The notes beneath the pieces are model-generated. The model had not been told where the DNA came from. It searched no databases and was given only the letters and a program-made list of their open reading frames with translations. Positions 48,766-61,324 of a DNA stretch of 64,000 nt are shown here, piece by piece (positions within the stretch are counted from its first letter, which is position 1; each line of letters starts with the position of its first letter). The translations under genes were made by a program, and so were the position numbers. The DNA comes from Austropuccinia psidii. Taxonomy: Eukaryota; Basidiomycota; Pucciniomycetes; Pucciniales; Sphaerophragmiaceae. The stretch is taken from positions 3,827,592-3,891,591 of the forward strand of contig JALGQZ010000007.1 of assembly GCA_023105745.1 (NCBI GenBank), given 5' to 3'.

Positions 48766-51700
48766 TTTCTGACATATTTGATTCCATCCCAGAGTTGTAT
48801 AATGCTATAAATGACGTGAAAAAACATCTTTCTGATAAAAATGACACCATTTGTAACAACATTAAAACAAACAACCTGAGTCTGTGCCAAATTAATGAAA
48901 CACTTATGTGTTTTGAAAAAGTTTTAAGAACAATTAAAAATTCTAATAATGACAATTCTTCTAACATTAAAATAAATGAACAATCTGCCATTATTAAAGA
49001 ATTAACAGATAAATATTCTAAATTCAATATTGATGACATGATTGAAACAAGAATTAAACAAGCCATAAATATTATCAAAACAGATAACAAGAAAGTCCTT
49101 GATGACATTTCAAATTCATTTACTGAAGTAAAGACATATACCATTGCCTTGAAAAAGTGTTTTGATGCTTCACAAGAAGAAGTATCAAAATTATCAATGA
49201 AATTGAATCAAGTCACTGCTGATAATACAAGACAGACAGAGTTATGGCAAGAACTGACACATAAGGAAGACATGTATAAAATTGAAGTAATAAATTTAAT
49301 ACAAAGCTTCCAACATGAATACAGAAATTCCCAAAGGTGTAGCAACAGTAAAATGAATGACATTGAACAAATACTGAACACCTTACCAAGAATGTCTACA
49401 CCTCTAAATCAAAATGAGGGCACAAGAATTCCAAATCCACAAGTATTGGATCCTGATAATTCACAATTAAAAAATGAATTATCCACTTCTTTTCATAACT
49501 TGGAACCATCAATGGGCCAAGCACTCTTGAAAGAAGTTCCAAAACTTAAAGAATGGCCTCACTTCAGTGGTGAAGGAGAGTATGACCATATGGAATTCAT
49601 TAGAGGTATTGACATGATCAAAGAGGATTTTGAATTACCAGACAGATTGGTAACAGCCAGGTTTAACACCTTGTTTACCAGATCAGCTCACAGATGGTAC
49701 ATCAAAATAAGACAAGCACATGAGCACCAGAGTTGGACTTGGTGGAAAACCCAAATCATCAACAAATGGGCAAATGATGCTTGGAGGTTTAAAGTTGAAA
49801 CAGCCTTTGAATCTGCCAAATTTAATGCTGATAAAGACAGAGCTTTACCATGGCTTTGCCAACAAAAGGACAGATTAACAGCATTATATCCTGACATGTC
49901 AGAGTTTATGATCCATAGAAAAATTCTGAGACAATGTGGAGGTGACTTAGAGCATGCTGTCAAAAGCAGGACTACTGAACAATCTTCAGCAGAAGATATT
50001 ATCAATATACTAGAAGAAGTAACCACCAGAACCAAAATTGGTTCTAGTAGGGTGAATCTCAAAACAAGGTTTAATACACCTTGGAAAGATTCTGTGGACA
50101 AAAACCCCAAAGAAAATTCTGGTAATATTAAATATAAATCTTCAGATACAGTCAGAAAATGCCATATTTGCCAAAGCACCACCCATTTAGCCAATACATG
50201 TCCAAAGAGGGGGAAAATCAATGAAATTGACATTGAAAAGGAACCAGATGTTGAAAAAGAAGACATAATTGAAGACAATTCAGATGATAAGTCATCCATA
50301 TTTTCTGAATCTTCAAAAGATATAGAAAATATCAATGCCACTTTTGACATCATGGAATCTTATTCCCACTTACCACAATTGAGCAATGGTCAAGTTGATT
50401 TATCAAAAGTTCAAGATGCACAACTTATGAAGACAAAACCAAACAGAGGAAAAGGTTATACAGCTGGTAACTCTTGTATAACAGAAGTGGTAATTGACAA
50501 CAAGCCCACCAAACTTTTGCTTGACCCAGGAGCCTTCTGCTCTTGTGTTGGAAAATCCTTTCTTAAGACTTGTGTGCCAAATTTTGAAAACCAATTGTTA
50601 CCAATTGATGGTATAAAATTCAACAGTGCAAGTAACCCAATGAAAGCATTGGGAATCTTTGAGACCAATGTCATATTCCCACACATAAATGGGAATTTAA
50701 GGATCACAGTTGAATTTGTTGTTATGGAAAATTGCTCTAGTACCCATTTTATATTGGGAAATGACTATTTGATCATGTATGGGATAGATTTACATAATAA
50801 CAAAGACAGATACTTTACAATTGGGGACAATAAGCGCCAGAAATTTGCCTTTTTACCATTTAAAAGACAAATTACAGTAAACAAAGTATCACCAGTCAAC
50901 TTAGAGTTAGAAAAATTCAAGTCTGAACAGTTAAATGAGGCTGAGATAAGCCTTCATCTGACTAATAAACAAGAAAATGAACTTTCTTCCCTTTTGTATG
51001 ACCACAAAGGAGCATTTGCTACAGACAAAGAACCTCTGGGAGCAATTATTGGTCATGAAGTTGACATCATTCTTAACATTGAGAGACCTTATCCACCACT
51101 CTTAAGAAGACCTGCTTATCCAGCAAGTCCAAAATCAAGAGAAGCTCTAGAAATTCATATCAAAGAACTTCTAGACCTTGGTGTAATAAGAAAAGTAGGC
51201 CACAATGAGGAAGTAGAAATAACTACACCAGTCATAGTGGCGTGGCATAATGGAAAATCCAGAATGGTTGGGGACTTTAGAGCTCTGAACACTTACACTG
51301 TTCCAGACAGATACCCAATACCAAAAATCCAAATTGCCCTTACTCAAATATCTCAAGCAGTGTATATAACCACTATGGATGCCCTTAAAGGATTCCATCA
51401 AAATGTGGTAACACCAAGAGCAAGAAAATACTTGAGAATTATTGTTCATTGTGGAGTGTATGAATACTTAAGGATGCCCTTTGGTATCAAAAATGCACCT
51501 TCACACTTCCAAAGAATGATGAATGAAATCTTCCCTGAAGAACTCTCAGAGGGATGGTTAATCATTTACATTGATGACATTATTATCTGTTCAAAGACTT
51601 GGGAGGAGCACATGTACAGATTATCAAGAGTTTTGACAAAAATCCAATCAGTAAACATGAAAATCTCCTTGAAGAAATGTCATTTTGGATTTAAAGAACT

Positions 51701-54026
51701 TAAGGCACTAGGACATGTTGTATCTGGTTTGTCCCTTGGAATTGATAAAAACAAAGTTGCAGCAGTATTGTTAAAACCCATGCCTCAGAATAAGAAGGAA
51801 ATTCAGTCATTCTTGGGTTTTGCAGGATATTACAGGCAACACATTAAAGACTTTGCATCCATAGCAAGACCACTTTATAAGTTGTGTGACAAAGACACAG
51901 TATTTGAGATGACTGTTGACAGAGTCAAAGCTTTTGAATCTCTAAGAGAAGCATTGACCACTGCTCCACTCTTACTGATGCCAGACTTTAAATTACCTTT
52001 CAAACTGTATATTGATGCATCAGGGGATGGACTAGGTGCTGCACTTCACCAAGTTCAGATCATAAATGACAAACCTGTAGAAGGACCAATATGTTTCATA
52101 TCCAGGCAAATCAAACCAACTGAAGCCAGATATGGAGCAAGTCAAATGGAATGTCTATGCCTTGTCTGGGCCTTGGAGAAATTGAACTATTTCTTAGAGG
52201 GATGTGTTTTTGAAGTGATAACAGATTGTACAGCTGTGAAATCACTTTTGAACATGAAAACACCTAACAGACACATGCTCAGATGGCAGATAGCCATACA
52301 AGAATACAGAGGCAATATGACTATTGTTCATAAGGATGGGAATATTCATAAGAATGCAGATGGACTAAGCAGATGGCCATTACCAAATAACATTGATAAT
52401 CCTGCTTATGTTCCAGAAGAAGCTTCACCACAAATTCCAATAGAAGGAATAAGTGTTACAGACTTGAACACCACCTTCTTTGAAGAAGTCAGAAATAGTT
52501 ACACTCAAGATAAGAATTGTAGCATCTTATGCCAATTACTTAAAAAAGACTGTAAAGACAACTCTCTAATACATGCCTTGGATGAAGTATGGAGAAAATC
52601 TTATAATGAAGGAAGATTTCACCTACTGGATGGTATAATTTACCACAGAACCAAGCACACATGTGTCATGACAGTTGTAGACAGGTCATTAATCAATCTT
52701 GTACTGAAAGAATGCCATGATAGTCCCTTTTCAGGACATCTTTCTGAAGATAGAACAAGAGAGAAAGTGAAGACCTGCATATGGTGGCCAATGTGGCAAA
52801 GAGATGTTGCAGAGTATTGCAAAACCTGTGACAGATGCCAAAAGGCAAATAAATCCACTGGCAAAAGACTTGGAAATATGATGAAAATCCAAGAACCAAA
52901 CAGACCTTGGGAAATTGTCCATATGGATTGGGTAACTGGCCTACCACCAGGAGGTGACAAGAGCTATAATGCTTGCCTAGTAATTGTGGACAGATTCAGT
53001 AAAACTCCAATCTTTTTACCATGTCACAAAGATGATACAGCCATGGATACAGCTCTTCTGATATGGAATAGAGTAGTGTCATGGACTGGGATATTTACAA
53101 ATATCATCAGTGATAGAGATCCCAAATTCACTTCAGCACTATGGACAAATCTTCACCAATTATTTGGCACTAAACTGTCTTTCTCTACAGCCTACCACCC
53201 ACAAACTGATGGCCTGGCTGAAAGAATGATCCAAACCTTAGAAGACATGGTGAGAAGATTTTGTGCATATGGCCTTGAATTCAAAGATTGTGATGGATTT
53301 ACCCATGATTGGTGTACTCTGTTACCAGCACTGGAATTAGCATATAAAACATCAATCCATGCTAGTACCAATCAGACTCCTGCTGTTCTAGAAAAAGGAT
53401 GGAACCCCAAGTTACCCCAAGACTCCTTGAGGAAAGACTTAATTGAAATACATCCCACAGCTGCTAGCTTCAAAGGAATGCTAGACAAAGCTAGAAAGCA
53501 TGCAGTAAGGTGCATGGAGGACTCTTTTGCATATGCTAAAGACAAATGGGATAAATCTCATGCAACTCCAGATTTCAAAGTGGGGGACCTAGTTCTTGTA
53601 TCCACCACTAACTTCAATAACATCAAAGGATGTAAAAAGTTGAAAGACTCCTTTGCAGGACCTTTTGTGATTAAGGCCCTCCATGGAGAAAATGCTGTTG
53701 AAGTAGAGTTATCTGAAGAACTTAGCAATAAGCACCCTACATTTCCAGTGAGCTTGATAAAACCATATAAATCTAGTGATGCTGAGAAATTTCCCTTGAG
53801 GAATAAGGTTCCCCAAGTTATACCTCCTATTGAGACATCTGGTACTAAGAAAATAACCAAAGTTCTTAAAGAAAGGAAATTAAGAACCAAGAAAGTAAGG
53901 GAATACCTTGTTAGGTACAGTGACCCAACTTGTGAAGATGAATGGTTAGAAGAAAAAGATATACCAGAAGCTTCCAAACTCCTGAGGAGATTCAGACACA
54001 CTAGAAACACCAATATTACAAAGTAA
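48102..54026 (+). CDS. ORF2 of element B: intact Gag-Pol polyprotein
   Basis: The frame has 1974 codons without interruption and starts [11 protein letters not shown] inside the ORF1 intron. Order: coiled-coil-like region (~230-440), Gag ([18 protein letters not shown], ~485 on), CCHC knuckle [14 protein letters not shown] (residue 687), protease motif DPGA (D808), RT with YIDD (~1156), RNase H ([13 protein letters not shown], ~1303), integrase zinc finger (HDSPFSGH...CDRC, ~1538), catalytic core (HMDWV, SDRDPKF, LAERMIQ), and chromodomain-like end ([10 protein letters not shown], ~1930). Protease has DPG where the family norm is DSG or DTG. The first ~220 residues may not be under selection. 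With its 5' leader lost, this copy cannot complete reverse transcription. Confidence 0.95.
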   Translation: MPSTRSGASYNPSSSSQKGNRREYGRGQPGTEGKGSVDDFQTTKMGHSEADNTILPSKRADTATTSLCGHIQSQPQCIQQCTSIQGVSDPCRPVEELHEFLPDSKKILGPSQHLQIAQWMASIDGEEKHDAFDTRMEEKQPSTTQTSAKNSPSGQQQQFQREKAATNSKQGQREGTSPKTLQPGLQNPKDSAGCHGKCISDGQNHDGITEEGGSQIKVPEMISDIFDSIPELYNAINDVKKHLSDKNDTICNNIKTNNLSLCQINETLMCFEKVLRTIKNSNNDNSSNIKINEQSAIIKELTDKYSKFNIDDMIETRIKQAINIIKTDNKKVLDDISNSFTEVKTYTIALKKCFDASQEEVSKLSMKLNQVTADNTRQTELWQELTHKEDMYKIEVINLIQSFQHEYRNSQRCSNSKMNDIEQILNTLPRMSTPLNQNEGTRIPNPQVLDPDNSQLKNELSTSFHNLEPSMGQALLKEVPKLKEWPHFSGEGEYDHMEFIRGIDMIKEDFELPDRLVTARFNTLFTRSAHRWYIKIRQAHEHQSWTWWKTQIINKWANDAWRFKVETAFESAKFNADKDRALPWLCQQKDRLTALYPDMSEFMIHRKILRQCGGDLEHAVKSRTTEQSSAEDIINILEEVTTRTKIGSSRVNLKTRFNTPWKDSVDKNPKENSGNIKYKSSDTVRKCHICQSTTHLANTCPKRGKINEIDIEKEPDVEKEDIIEDNSDDKSSIFSESSKDIENINATFDIMESYSHLPQLSNGQVDLSKVQDAQLMKTKPNRGKGYTAGNSCITEVVIDNKPTKLLLDPGAFCSCVGKSFLKTCVPNFENQLLPIDGIKFNSASNPMKALGIFETNVIFPHINGNLRITVEFVVMENCSSTHFILGNDYLIMYGIDLHNNKDRYFTIGDNKRQKFAFLPFKRQITVNKVSPVNLELEKFKSEQLNEAEISLHLTNKQENELSSLLYDHKGAFATDKEPLGAIIGHEVDIILNIERPYPPLLRRPAYPASPKSREALEIHIKELLDLGVIRKVGHNEEVEITTPVIVAWHNGKSRMVGDFRALNTYTVPDRYPIPKIQIALTQISQAVYITTMDALKGFHQNVVTPRARKYLRIIVHCGVYEYLRMPFGIKNAPSHFQRMMNEIFPEELSEGWLIIYIDDIIICSKTWEEHMYRLSRVLTKIQSVNMKISLKKCHFGFKELKALGHVVSGLSLGIDKNKVAAVLLKPMPQNKKEIQSFLGFAGYYRQHIKDFASIARPLYKLCDKDTVFEMTVDRVKAFESLREALTTAPLLLMPDFKLPFKLYIDASGDGLGAALHQVQIINDKPVEGPICFISRQIKPTEARYGASQMECLCLVWALEKLNYFLEGCVFEVITDCTAVKSLLNMKTPNRHMLRWQIAIQEYRGNMTIVHKDGNIHKNADGLSRWPLPNNIDNPAYVPEEASPQIPIEGISVTDLNTTFFEEVRNSYTQDKNCSILCQLLKKDCKDNSLIHALDEVWRKSYNEGRFHLLDGIIYHRTKHTCVMTVVDRSLINLVLKECHDSPFSGHLSEDRTREKVKTCIWWPMWQRDVAEYCKTCDRCQKANKSTGKRLGNMMKIQEPNRPWEIVHMDWVTGLPPGGDKSYNACLVIVDRFSKTPIFLPCHKDDTAMDTALLIWNRVVSWTGIFTNIISDRDPKFTSALWTNLHQLFGTKLSFSTAYHPQTDGLAERMIQTLEDMVRRFCAYGLEFKDCDGFTHDWCTLLPALELAYKTSIHASTNQTPAVLEKGWNPKLPQDSLRKDLIEIHPTAASFKGMLDKARKHAVRCMEDSFAYAKDKWDKSHATPDFKVGDLVLVSTTNFNNIKGCKKLKDSFAGPFVIKALHGENAVEVELSEELSNKHPTFPVSLIKPYKSSDAEKFPLRNKVPQVIPPIETSGTKKITKVLKERKLRTKKVREYLVRYSDPTCEDEWLEEKDIPEASKLLRRFRHTRNTNITK

Positions 54027-54037
54027 TATTCTTTTTT

Positions 54038-54049
54038 AGGGGGAGGGAA
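54038..54049 (+). other. Polypurine tract of element B
   Basis: AGGGGGAGGGAA lies immediately before the LTR start TGTGAGCC. It is the expected plus-strand priming site. A and C have GGTGGTAGGGAA in the same position. Confidence 0.85.
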
Positions 54050-55878
54050 TGTGAGCCTTAGAGGTAATTTCATATACCCAAAAGACCACAAATATAAAAA
54101 ATAACATATTAATATAAATAAAATAAATTTATTTATATTATTAAAATAAAAATCAAAATATAAATATAAAATTATATTAAAAATAAAAAATTAATTATAA
54201 TTTAAAAATAAAAAATACATTAAATTTTGTAAATATAAAATTACATTTATACTTGAAAAAATTAAGTAAAAATGAAACTTTAACAAAATTGTGAAAAATT
54301 AAATAAATTTGGAAAAAAGTTAAATAAAATTTATTATAACTTTTTATCCAATAAATAAACATATAAAATTTATTTCACCATTGGATTCCTCATAAAAAAT
54401 CAGGTGGGGTCACCTCTGAGTGAAATTCTTGTAACTCAACTCTAAATAAGCTTAAATTAAGTTTTTATTATTTTCAATACAAAAGTTGAAAATCCTCAAA
54501 ACCTTAATTTAATTCACACCACATGTGGTGTTAACCATCAATTTTTGTGTTAAAATTGAGGTGTTGTGTTTAGTTTAGAAGTTATGAGGAATTGAAGTAT
54601 TTTCAATTGAATTCAATTGAAATGTCAAAATGTGCGCGTGTATTACATAAGTGAACTTTGATTTACATATGAGGTGTCAATTATTACTGTATTGTACTGT
54701 ACAATTGAATTGAATTACATATGTAAATTATAAGTATAATACATGATGAGGAATTAAAGGAAAAATAAATTGGAAAGATTAAATTTGGGGGGGAAAAGGA
54801 ACTCCAGCTCCAAGGGGGAGCTAGACCCCCAAAATCCTTGCTGACAGGCGTGGGATGTCAAAATTCACGCAAAAGTTCATCAATTTTGGCCTGGAATTGA
54901 GTTACAGGGTCTGTGGACTCAATTGATGATGAGGTTTTGATACCAACTGGGGTAGTTTTAGCTGTTGCCAAGAGGGTAAAACTACCCTTAAGATAAAACA
55001 ATCATAATAAAAGCAGTTTTAACTGGTTTCTACGCCTCTGACACACATTCTGACGTGTTTTGAAGGCTCTAGGCCTGGTATTGCTATAGTAATGGCTGAT
55101 TTAAGGGTCTAAAATGGCTAAAAATGGCTTAAACCAGCCCTTTTTGGTCTAAACCAGGGTTCAATGATGCCATAATTGGCTTTTCTGTTGTCAGACTGTT
55201 TTTCACGACTGACAAGAGTAAATTTTACTTTTGGAGTAAGAGAATTGATGGCTATAAAAGAATGTCTTCTTTGCCCCACTTTTCTCTTCATGTTAGAATC
55301 TTTTCCTTTTATTAATTAGTTTAAACACTGTTAAACCAATCAATCAAAGATTCCAACCACCACTTTTAAATCATTTTAATCCTTTTAACCACGTGAAAAA
55401 AACATTATAATCAATGTTTGTAACTCTTATAATCATTTTTACCCCTGAACCACCCCAAAAGTGAATTAAAGCATCTTTCATCACTGTAAACTTTGTCACT
55501 CTGTTTCCAAATTCACTCTGGTCACTTTTGGGCGTGTTTTCTCTTTAATATTCTTTTTAAAGACTTTGTTCTTTAATTAATTGCTTGCAGTTCTTTGCTC
55601 AATTAATTCCAATTGAAATTGCTCTTGAAGAAATTTCTTTTGTAGCCTTAAAATATCTCTTGTAGAGTATTTTTTGGATAAATTTTTATTGTTGGTAAAA
55701 CAATAAATTTTTATAATATTATTGTTTTATACTAATAAAGTTATAAACAATAAAATTGGCGTGTTTTCTCTTAAAAATAATATTTCATACTATTTTTAAT
55801 TGATTTTTACCTTATACAAATTTTGAGGACAGGAAAAGTACTTGATTTTTAATCAAAGTCTCATATCCACACCTTACA
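54050..55878 (+). repeat. 3' LTR of element B
   Basis: The LTR is 1829 bases, TGTGAGCCTTAGAGG to CACACCTTACA. It is followed directly by GATGG and then by the continuation of A's pol frame. It serves as the reference for the young B-family LTR sequence in this window. Confidence 0.95.
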
Positions 55879-55883
55879 GATGG

Positions 55884-57273
55884 TATACTATATCATAGAT
55901 CTAAACACACATGTGTCATGGTCCTATGTAGTAGAATGTTGATTAACACAATACTACTAGAATTCCATGACAACATTTATTCTGGACATCTGTCTGAAGA
56001 CAGAACAATGGAAAGAATTAAGACATGTGCCTGGTGGCCATCTTGGAGAAAAGATGTCATTGAGTACTGTCATAGTTGTGATAGATGCCAGAAAGCCAAT
56101 AAAGCTACTGGTAAAAGATTTGGTCTGATGATCCATATCCAAGAACCAAGTACCCCATGGGAAGTGGTTCACATGGATTGGGTAACTGCATTACCACCTG
56201 GAGGTGATAAAAGCTACAATGCATGTCTTGTTATTGTAGACAGATATAGCAAAACACCAATCTTTTTACCATGTCACAAAGATGATACAGCTATGGGTAC
56301 AGCTCTTTTAATCTCGAATAGAGTAATATCCCATACTGGTCTCTTTAAAAACATCATTAGTGACAGAGACCCAAAATTTACATCAGCCTTATGGACTAAT
56401 TTACATAAGCTTTTGGGTACAAAATTATCATTCTCAACAGCATACCATCCACAAACAGATGGCTTAGCAGAAAGAATGATTCAAACCCTTGAGGACATGA
56501 TCAGAAGATTTTGTGCTTATGGCCTGGAATTTAAAGATTCTGACGGCTTTACCCATGATTGGTGTACTCTTATACCAGCATTGGAATTAGCCTATAAGAC
56601 CTCCATCCATGCTTCCACAGGCAAGACCCCTGCAATGTTGGAAAAAGGATGGAACCCCAAACTTCCAGTTGATACTTTGAAGAAAGATCTAGTTGATATT
56701 CATCCAACTGCTTCAAGCTTTAAGTTGTTGCTTGATAAAGTGAGGCACCATGCAAATCAAAGCATGAATGATGCCTTTGAATATGCTAAGCAAAAATGGG
56801 ATAAAAGTCATAAGACCCCAGAATTCAAAGTAGGGGACTTAATACTAGTTTCAACCTTGAACTTTAGTAATATTAAAGGCCCAAAGAAATTCAAAGATTC
56901 CTTTGCAGGACCATTTATTATTAAAGGCCTTCATGGGACAAATGCAGTACAAGTAGAACTGTCAGGAGAACAGGAAAATAAAAATCCAACATTCCCTGTC
57001 AGCCTGGTAAAGCATTACACTTCAAGTGACAAGGAATCATTTCCTTTAAGAAATGAAACACCCTTAGAGGTACCCCCACTGGACCTAAGTGAGGAGAAAA
57101 AAGTACTGAAAGTCTTGAAAGAAAGAAGACTTAGGGGAAAAAATGAAAGAGAATACTTGGTCAGGTATAAAAATACACAGCATGAAGATGAGTGGATTGT
57201 AGAAAACAAAATACCTGATTCCCAAAAGTTCCTCAGAAGATTCAGACATGAGAGAAGACCAATTGCTCAATAA
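55884..57273 (+). pseudogene. ORF2 of element A, C-terminal quarter (integrase, chromodomain)
   Basis: After B and the repeated GATGG are removed, this continues codon 1460 of A's polyprotein without a frame change, for about 1922 residues in total. It holds the H2C2 finger ([10 protein letters not shown]...CDRC), the integrase core with its acidic residues in HMDWV, SDRDPKF and LAERMIQ, a GPF module ([11 protein letters not shown]) and a chromodomain-like end ([20 protein letters not shown]). No stop is seen before TAA at 57271. Apart from B's insertion, A's polyprotein appears undamaged. Confidence 0.92.
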
Positions 57274-57410
57274 AAAGTTTGAATGGTGTGCTTTACATAC
57301 TTGGAAGTATAAGTTGAGAGGTTGGACAGTGGACTATACCCCCCCAAATAACTTGGGGGTACACTACAAAAGAAAAATTGTGGTACAATTTTTTTTTTGG
57401 TGGTAGGGAA
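57274..57410 (+). other. 3' untranslated stretch and purine tract of element A
   Basis: This short stretch contains CCCCCCAAATAACTTGGGGG (near 57342), an inverted repeat that could fold, a T-run, and GGTGGTAGGGAA just before the LTR. Confidence 0.7.
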
Positions 57411-59609
57411 TGTGAGCCTGTGAGGTATGTATGACATACCCATAAGGCCACAAATGATTTTATAAACAGTTAATTTTGTCTTAAACAGACTTTTTAGTTG
57501 AATTTAAAATAAAAAATAATAAAAAATAAGTATAACTTTTTTTTGGATAAACAAAGTTATAAATATTATGTCATTTTTGGATTCTACACCAAAAATAACC
57601 TAGGGTACACCCATAGGGTGTTATACCCAAAACCACTTATTTTTTATGTTATTGGAAGATTTAAGAATCTCACAGTACTAATGTAACTTTTTTAACATTT
57701 TTTTAAAATTGTTAAATTTAAGCTTAATTAAGCTTAAATTTAAAGTTGCATAAGGTTTATGCAAGCTTACCAAAATTTTAGTTAAAATTGAGGTGTGGTG
57801 TATATTTACTGAATTGGCTAAGGATTTGCCATACAGAATGGAAATCCTGCATGAGCTCAATTTAAAAGGGTTTAAGGCCATAGTATGGCTTTAAATAAAT
57901 AAAAGGGCAAAATCCACGCAGAAAGGTGGGAGAAAGGAAAAAGACCAAATAGAGCTGGGGTACTCAACTTTTTCGATCTGCAAGGATTCAATTAAGGTTG
58001 TCCACCTGTATTGGAGGATTTTCAACCTTATTTAAACTTTAAGATTAGACTTTGATCCAACATTAAGGTTTAAACTGGTTTTATCCCAATTTGGACAGGA
58101 ATTTCAAGCTGCCAAAGGGTAAATCCCAATATGCAGGCTTGAAATCAAGGTTTTAAGAACTGTCAGAGCTTAATTAAGCTTAAAAAACTTAAATAAGCTT
58201 AAAACTTTAAAGTTTCAAGCATTAAAACCTTATCAAAACTTAAGGTTTAGTGTGTTTTGCTATTTTACGTGGAAAAATAGCAAAAACTTCAAAAATTCAT
58301 TAAAAATCCAATTCTTAATGGATTTGCTTGAAAGTTTCACACAACTTAGAATTTAATATTATCAATATATAAATTAAATTTCAAGTATCTTTTATAAATA
58401 AATTTCCTGGGTAATTAGCCTGGAAATTTACTCTTTTAATTAAACCCAAAGAAATTTATGATTTATTTAAAAATTAATTAAAAATTGAGCTTAAGAGATT
58501 TCTACTTGAAACTCGATTTTTAAGTTGTTCATGTGATGAACTTTAATATAGATAGTCTTATTTATATTAAAAACTTAAAATAATTAGTTTAAATGAGGAT
58601 TAAACTTACATGGAGTTAAGAATAACACTGGTAACTTTAAATTGGAAGTAAAAATAAGTTGCCTTAAGTTAAGAACTTTATTTTTAAGCATGTTTTTTCA
58701 GTTTTGACCTGAGCACACCCTCTACATCCATTATGAATCATGAGAGCTGCTCTGAAGACATAAAAAGAGTCTTTTCATCACTGTTTTTGTCCATCATTCA
58801 TTATCAATCCAATCATATTAGAAATTTAAACAGGTAAAGATTTATTAAATATAAAATCTTATTATTAAAAGTAATTCTTAAGTTATTTTTATTCTTTATT
58901 TATTAAAATTAAAGAGTTGAAGTCATAGAATTTAGATTATTGTTGTAATCACCAATAATATATTTTATTATATAAAATTTTCACTTTAAATATCTTTTAA
59001 AATCCACAAATTCCTCTCAAAAACTCTTTAATCATAATTTATATTATAAAAAGTTGTTTTATCTTTAAATTTATTGATTTTTGACGTGTTTTTAACTTAT
59101 AGTTATCATTTAATATTATAACTGTTGTTGTTTGACTTATTATATTAAATAAATGTTATAAGTAAGTTTTCTCTAAAAATTCTATATTTTTTTGTCTAGT
59201 ATTAGTTTTTTTTATATATATAGAATTTTCTCTATAAGAATTATTTCTGCACAGTGTGTGTTTTAATTCTTTTATAAATAATATTTATATTATTTATAAG
59301 TGGTTAAATATTTATATTTTCCATGTGTAATTGTCTCATTAAGAGCTTTACACTTCTTATTGTTATAACTGTCAGTGACTATAACAATAATAGAATAATT
59401 ATAATTTATTATAATTATCATATTTTTTTTTATTATTATATTATTATAATAATAATCAAATTTATTTTTTTTTATATATAATTATTTTTAATAATTATAT
59501 TTAAATTTGTGGTTGTAATATTTTATTATATTATATTTTTCTACTGAGGACAGTCATAGTACTCTTGATATTGTTACTATTATCAAGAGTTTCATAGACA
59601 AACCTTACA
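57411..59609 (+). repeat. 3' LTR of element A
   Basis: The LTR is 2199 bases and nearly identical to 20735-22932. It ends AAACCTTACA and is followed by AAGCC, the second copy of A's target site. Confidence 0.95.
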
Positions 59610-59614
59610 AAGCC

Positions 59615-60743
59615 AGGGCTATCTAATGGTGCTAGCCAAACTGAGCTAGCACCAGTATTACTTGAGTTATGGTCAAATTCAGACCAAATAAGGGTGAACA
59701 AAACATTCACCTCTCATCTAACTTTTAAAGTTTTAGTGTGAGATACTTAAAGTGGGGTCTTTTTGGAAAGATCACAATCAGGGCTATCTGATGGTGTCAT
59801 CCATTTCCTCATAGCTCAACTACAACAGAAGTTATTGGCCAAACAAGCATAATACAGCTTTTGCCCAGACCACACCAATGTACAAAAATACTTGTACATG
59901 GGATAACTTTGTCATATTTAATGATAACCATGTCAAGTTGGGTACCATTGTGTAGGGCCCATACAGAGCTATTCAATGAACCAATTTTGAGCTTGATATC
60001 TCAAAAACTGACAGAGTTATGACCATTTTAAGGTAAAAATCCCACCTGCTGTCATATACAGCCTTACCATGGGATAATATCCCATAACCATGAATATGAG
60101 GTATCAAATAGACGAAGAAGTATGTTTTTACTTCAATACCTCATATGTCAGTCAATACTGGGGTCCCATACAGTTTCTGTACAGCATTCTACGCGTCATA
60201 CACGTCAGAATCAGGCTGTGAGGTCCCCAGATGAAAATTTTCACCCTGTATTGGTGAAAACTGCCCAGATGTGGTTTCAAAACCACATCTGAGCCCAATA
60301 CAGGGTATAAAGGCTGTTTGCAAACCACAAGTCTGTCCTAGAGAGTGAAAAATCTTCACTTCCTCTACGTGGAAAGGTCTAGCAGCCTTTCCACCTCAAT
60401 TTCAGGATAAAAGGAGGGCTTTTCACAGCCAAAAATCACTTCCTCATCCTACTCTTGAATAACCTACGTAGTAAACTGTCAAAAACAGTTTTACTCTTGG
60501 TTAATAATCAGGTATAATTATAAGTTTTAATTATTGTAGTCTTTTATTATTGTAACCCAACAGATAAAGCTGCACCCAGGGCTTTCAACAGCGCTCACCA
60601 CCACTATAACCACTATAGTAAAGCCCTTTAAATTTATTTTTAATCATCTCAAAACCTTCTTAAAGCATTTTTTACCGTGTCACAAACATAGTTTGAGTTG
60701 TAAATAGCCTACATTACCACTCTTTCATAGTTTCATCCTGACA
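59615..60743 (+). repeat. 5' LTR of element D, right part
   Basis: The right end is fixed by CATCCTGACA followed by the same primer site as in A and C. The left end lies beyond the A insertion (20527-20734). Inside are two imperfect copies of a GGGCTATCT(A/G)ATGGTG segment (59615 and 59783) and a TATA-like box with GTATAAAGG near 60304. Transcription probably starts soon after that box. This is a third LTR family, distinct from A/C and B. Confidence 0.7.
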
Positions 60744-60746
60744 TTT

Positions 60747-60762
60747 TGGGGGCCTGGCCGTG
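60747..60762 (+). other. Primer binding site of element D
   Basis: TGGGGGCCTGGCCGTG follows the LTR after three T residues. It equals the sites of A and C although the LTRs differ completely, which points to use of the same tRNA primer. Confidence 0.7.
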
Positions 60763-61324
60763 TTTTTTAACCTTCTTTGGACCTTATAAAGTAAGTCTTT
60801 TCTCTTTTTATGACTTATTGATAAGTGTTTTATCTTTTTGAGGCGTAATTTCTCTATTTAAATATATATTTTATATATATTTATCCTTTTTTATATATAT
60901 ACTCATATTATAAGAGTATTATTCACGTGGTTAATACCCACTGGAAATAACTATTTTTGGCGTGTTTTGTATATAAAAACACATAAGCCATCAATAAGTC
61001 CTGTATTCCTGACTGAATAAGGACACCTCTGACTGAAAAACTATCAGTTGAGGCGTGGATTAAGTGTATTGTTAACTCAATAACACTTATACAGAATACA
61101 CTTGAAAACCACAAGTGTATCTGTGGGATACTGGCACACAAACAGTGTGACAGGGTACCAAAAGCTGTAATTCTGCCGTGGAATTGTTGATTCAGTTACA
61201 CTGTCATTATACAGGGCACATTTTAGTAACATACAAGCCCAGAGGCCAATCTTAGACGTGCAAAACCAGCATTTTTAAGAAGTCTTAACTGACATAAGCC
61301 CTCCCTTTTCTGCCTTGATTTCAG
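60763..61324 (+). other. Leader of element D, probably a spliced 5' UTR
   Basis: A good donor, AAA|GTAAGT, lies near 60790, and the ORF1 acceptor TTTCAG ends at 61324, so most of this stretch may be an intron. No ATG-initiated frame leading into ORF1 was found. Confidence 0.5.

Larger units (their letters stand above)
28012..55878 (+). mobile_element. Gypsy element B with a large foreign block
   Basis: LTRs at 28012-29838 and 54050-55878 are flanked by the exact duplication GATGG (28007-28011 and 55879-55883), which shows that one B insertion interrupted A's pol. The right part is orthodox: ORF1, an intact ORF2, purine tract, 3' LTR. The left part is not. The 5' LTR is followed directly by hAT sequence without primer site or leader, and B sequence resumes only at the ORF1 acceptor (~47853). 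The ~18 kb between holds unrelated transposons. Recombination, gene conversion or misassembly could explain this. Confidence 0.88.
20735..59609 (+). mobile_element. Gypsy element A, full length, interrupted by B
   Basis: The element is bounded by 2.2-kb LTRs (20735-22932 and 57411-59609) that both start TGTGAGCCTG and end CTTACA. It is flanked by the exact duplication AAGCC (20730-20734 and 59610-59614). Internal parts are a primer site, leader, spliced ORF1, the gag-pol ORF2 in two pieces (23633-28011 and 55884-57273) and a purine tract. About 4 differences in the first 370 LTR bases indicate a fairly recent insertion. Everything from 28012 to 55883 was added later as element B plus its repeated target site. 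Confidence 0.95.

Noticed and set aside
53558..54091. 177-codon minus-strand frame at the end of B's polyprotein
   Set aside because: Shadow of the integrase C-terminus and chromodomain, which are well supported on the plus strand.
28012..55878. B as a single giant retrotransposon carrying ~18 kb of cargo
   Set aside because: The two LTR ends (U5) do not match each other, no primer site follows the 5' LTR, and the nested element C is older than B. These point to later import or misassembly, not cargo carried through retrotransposition.
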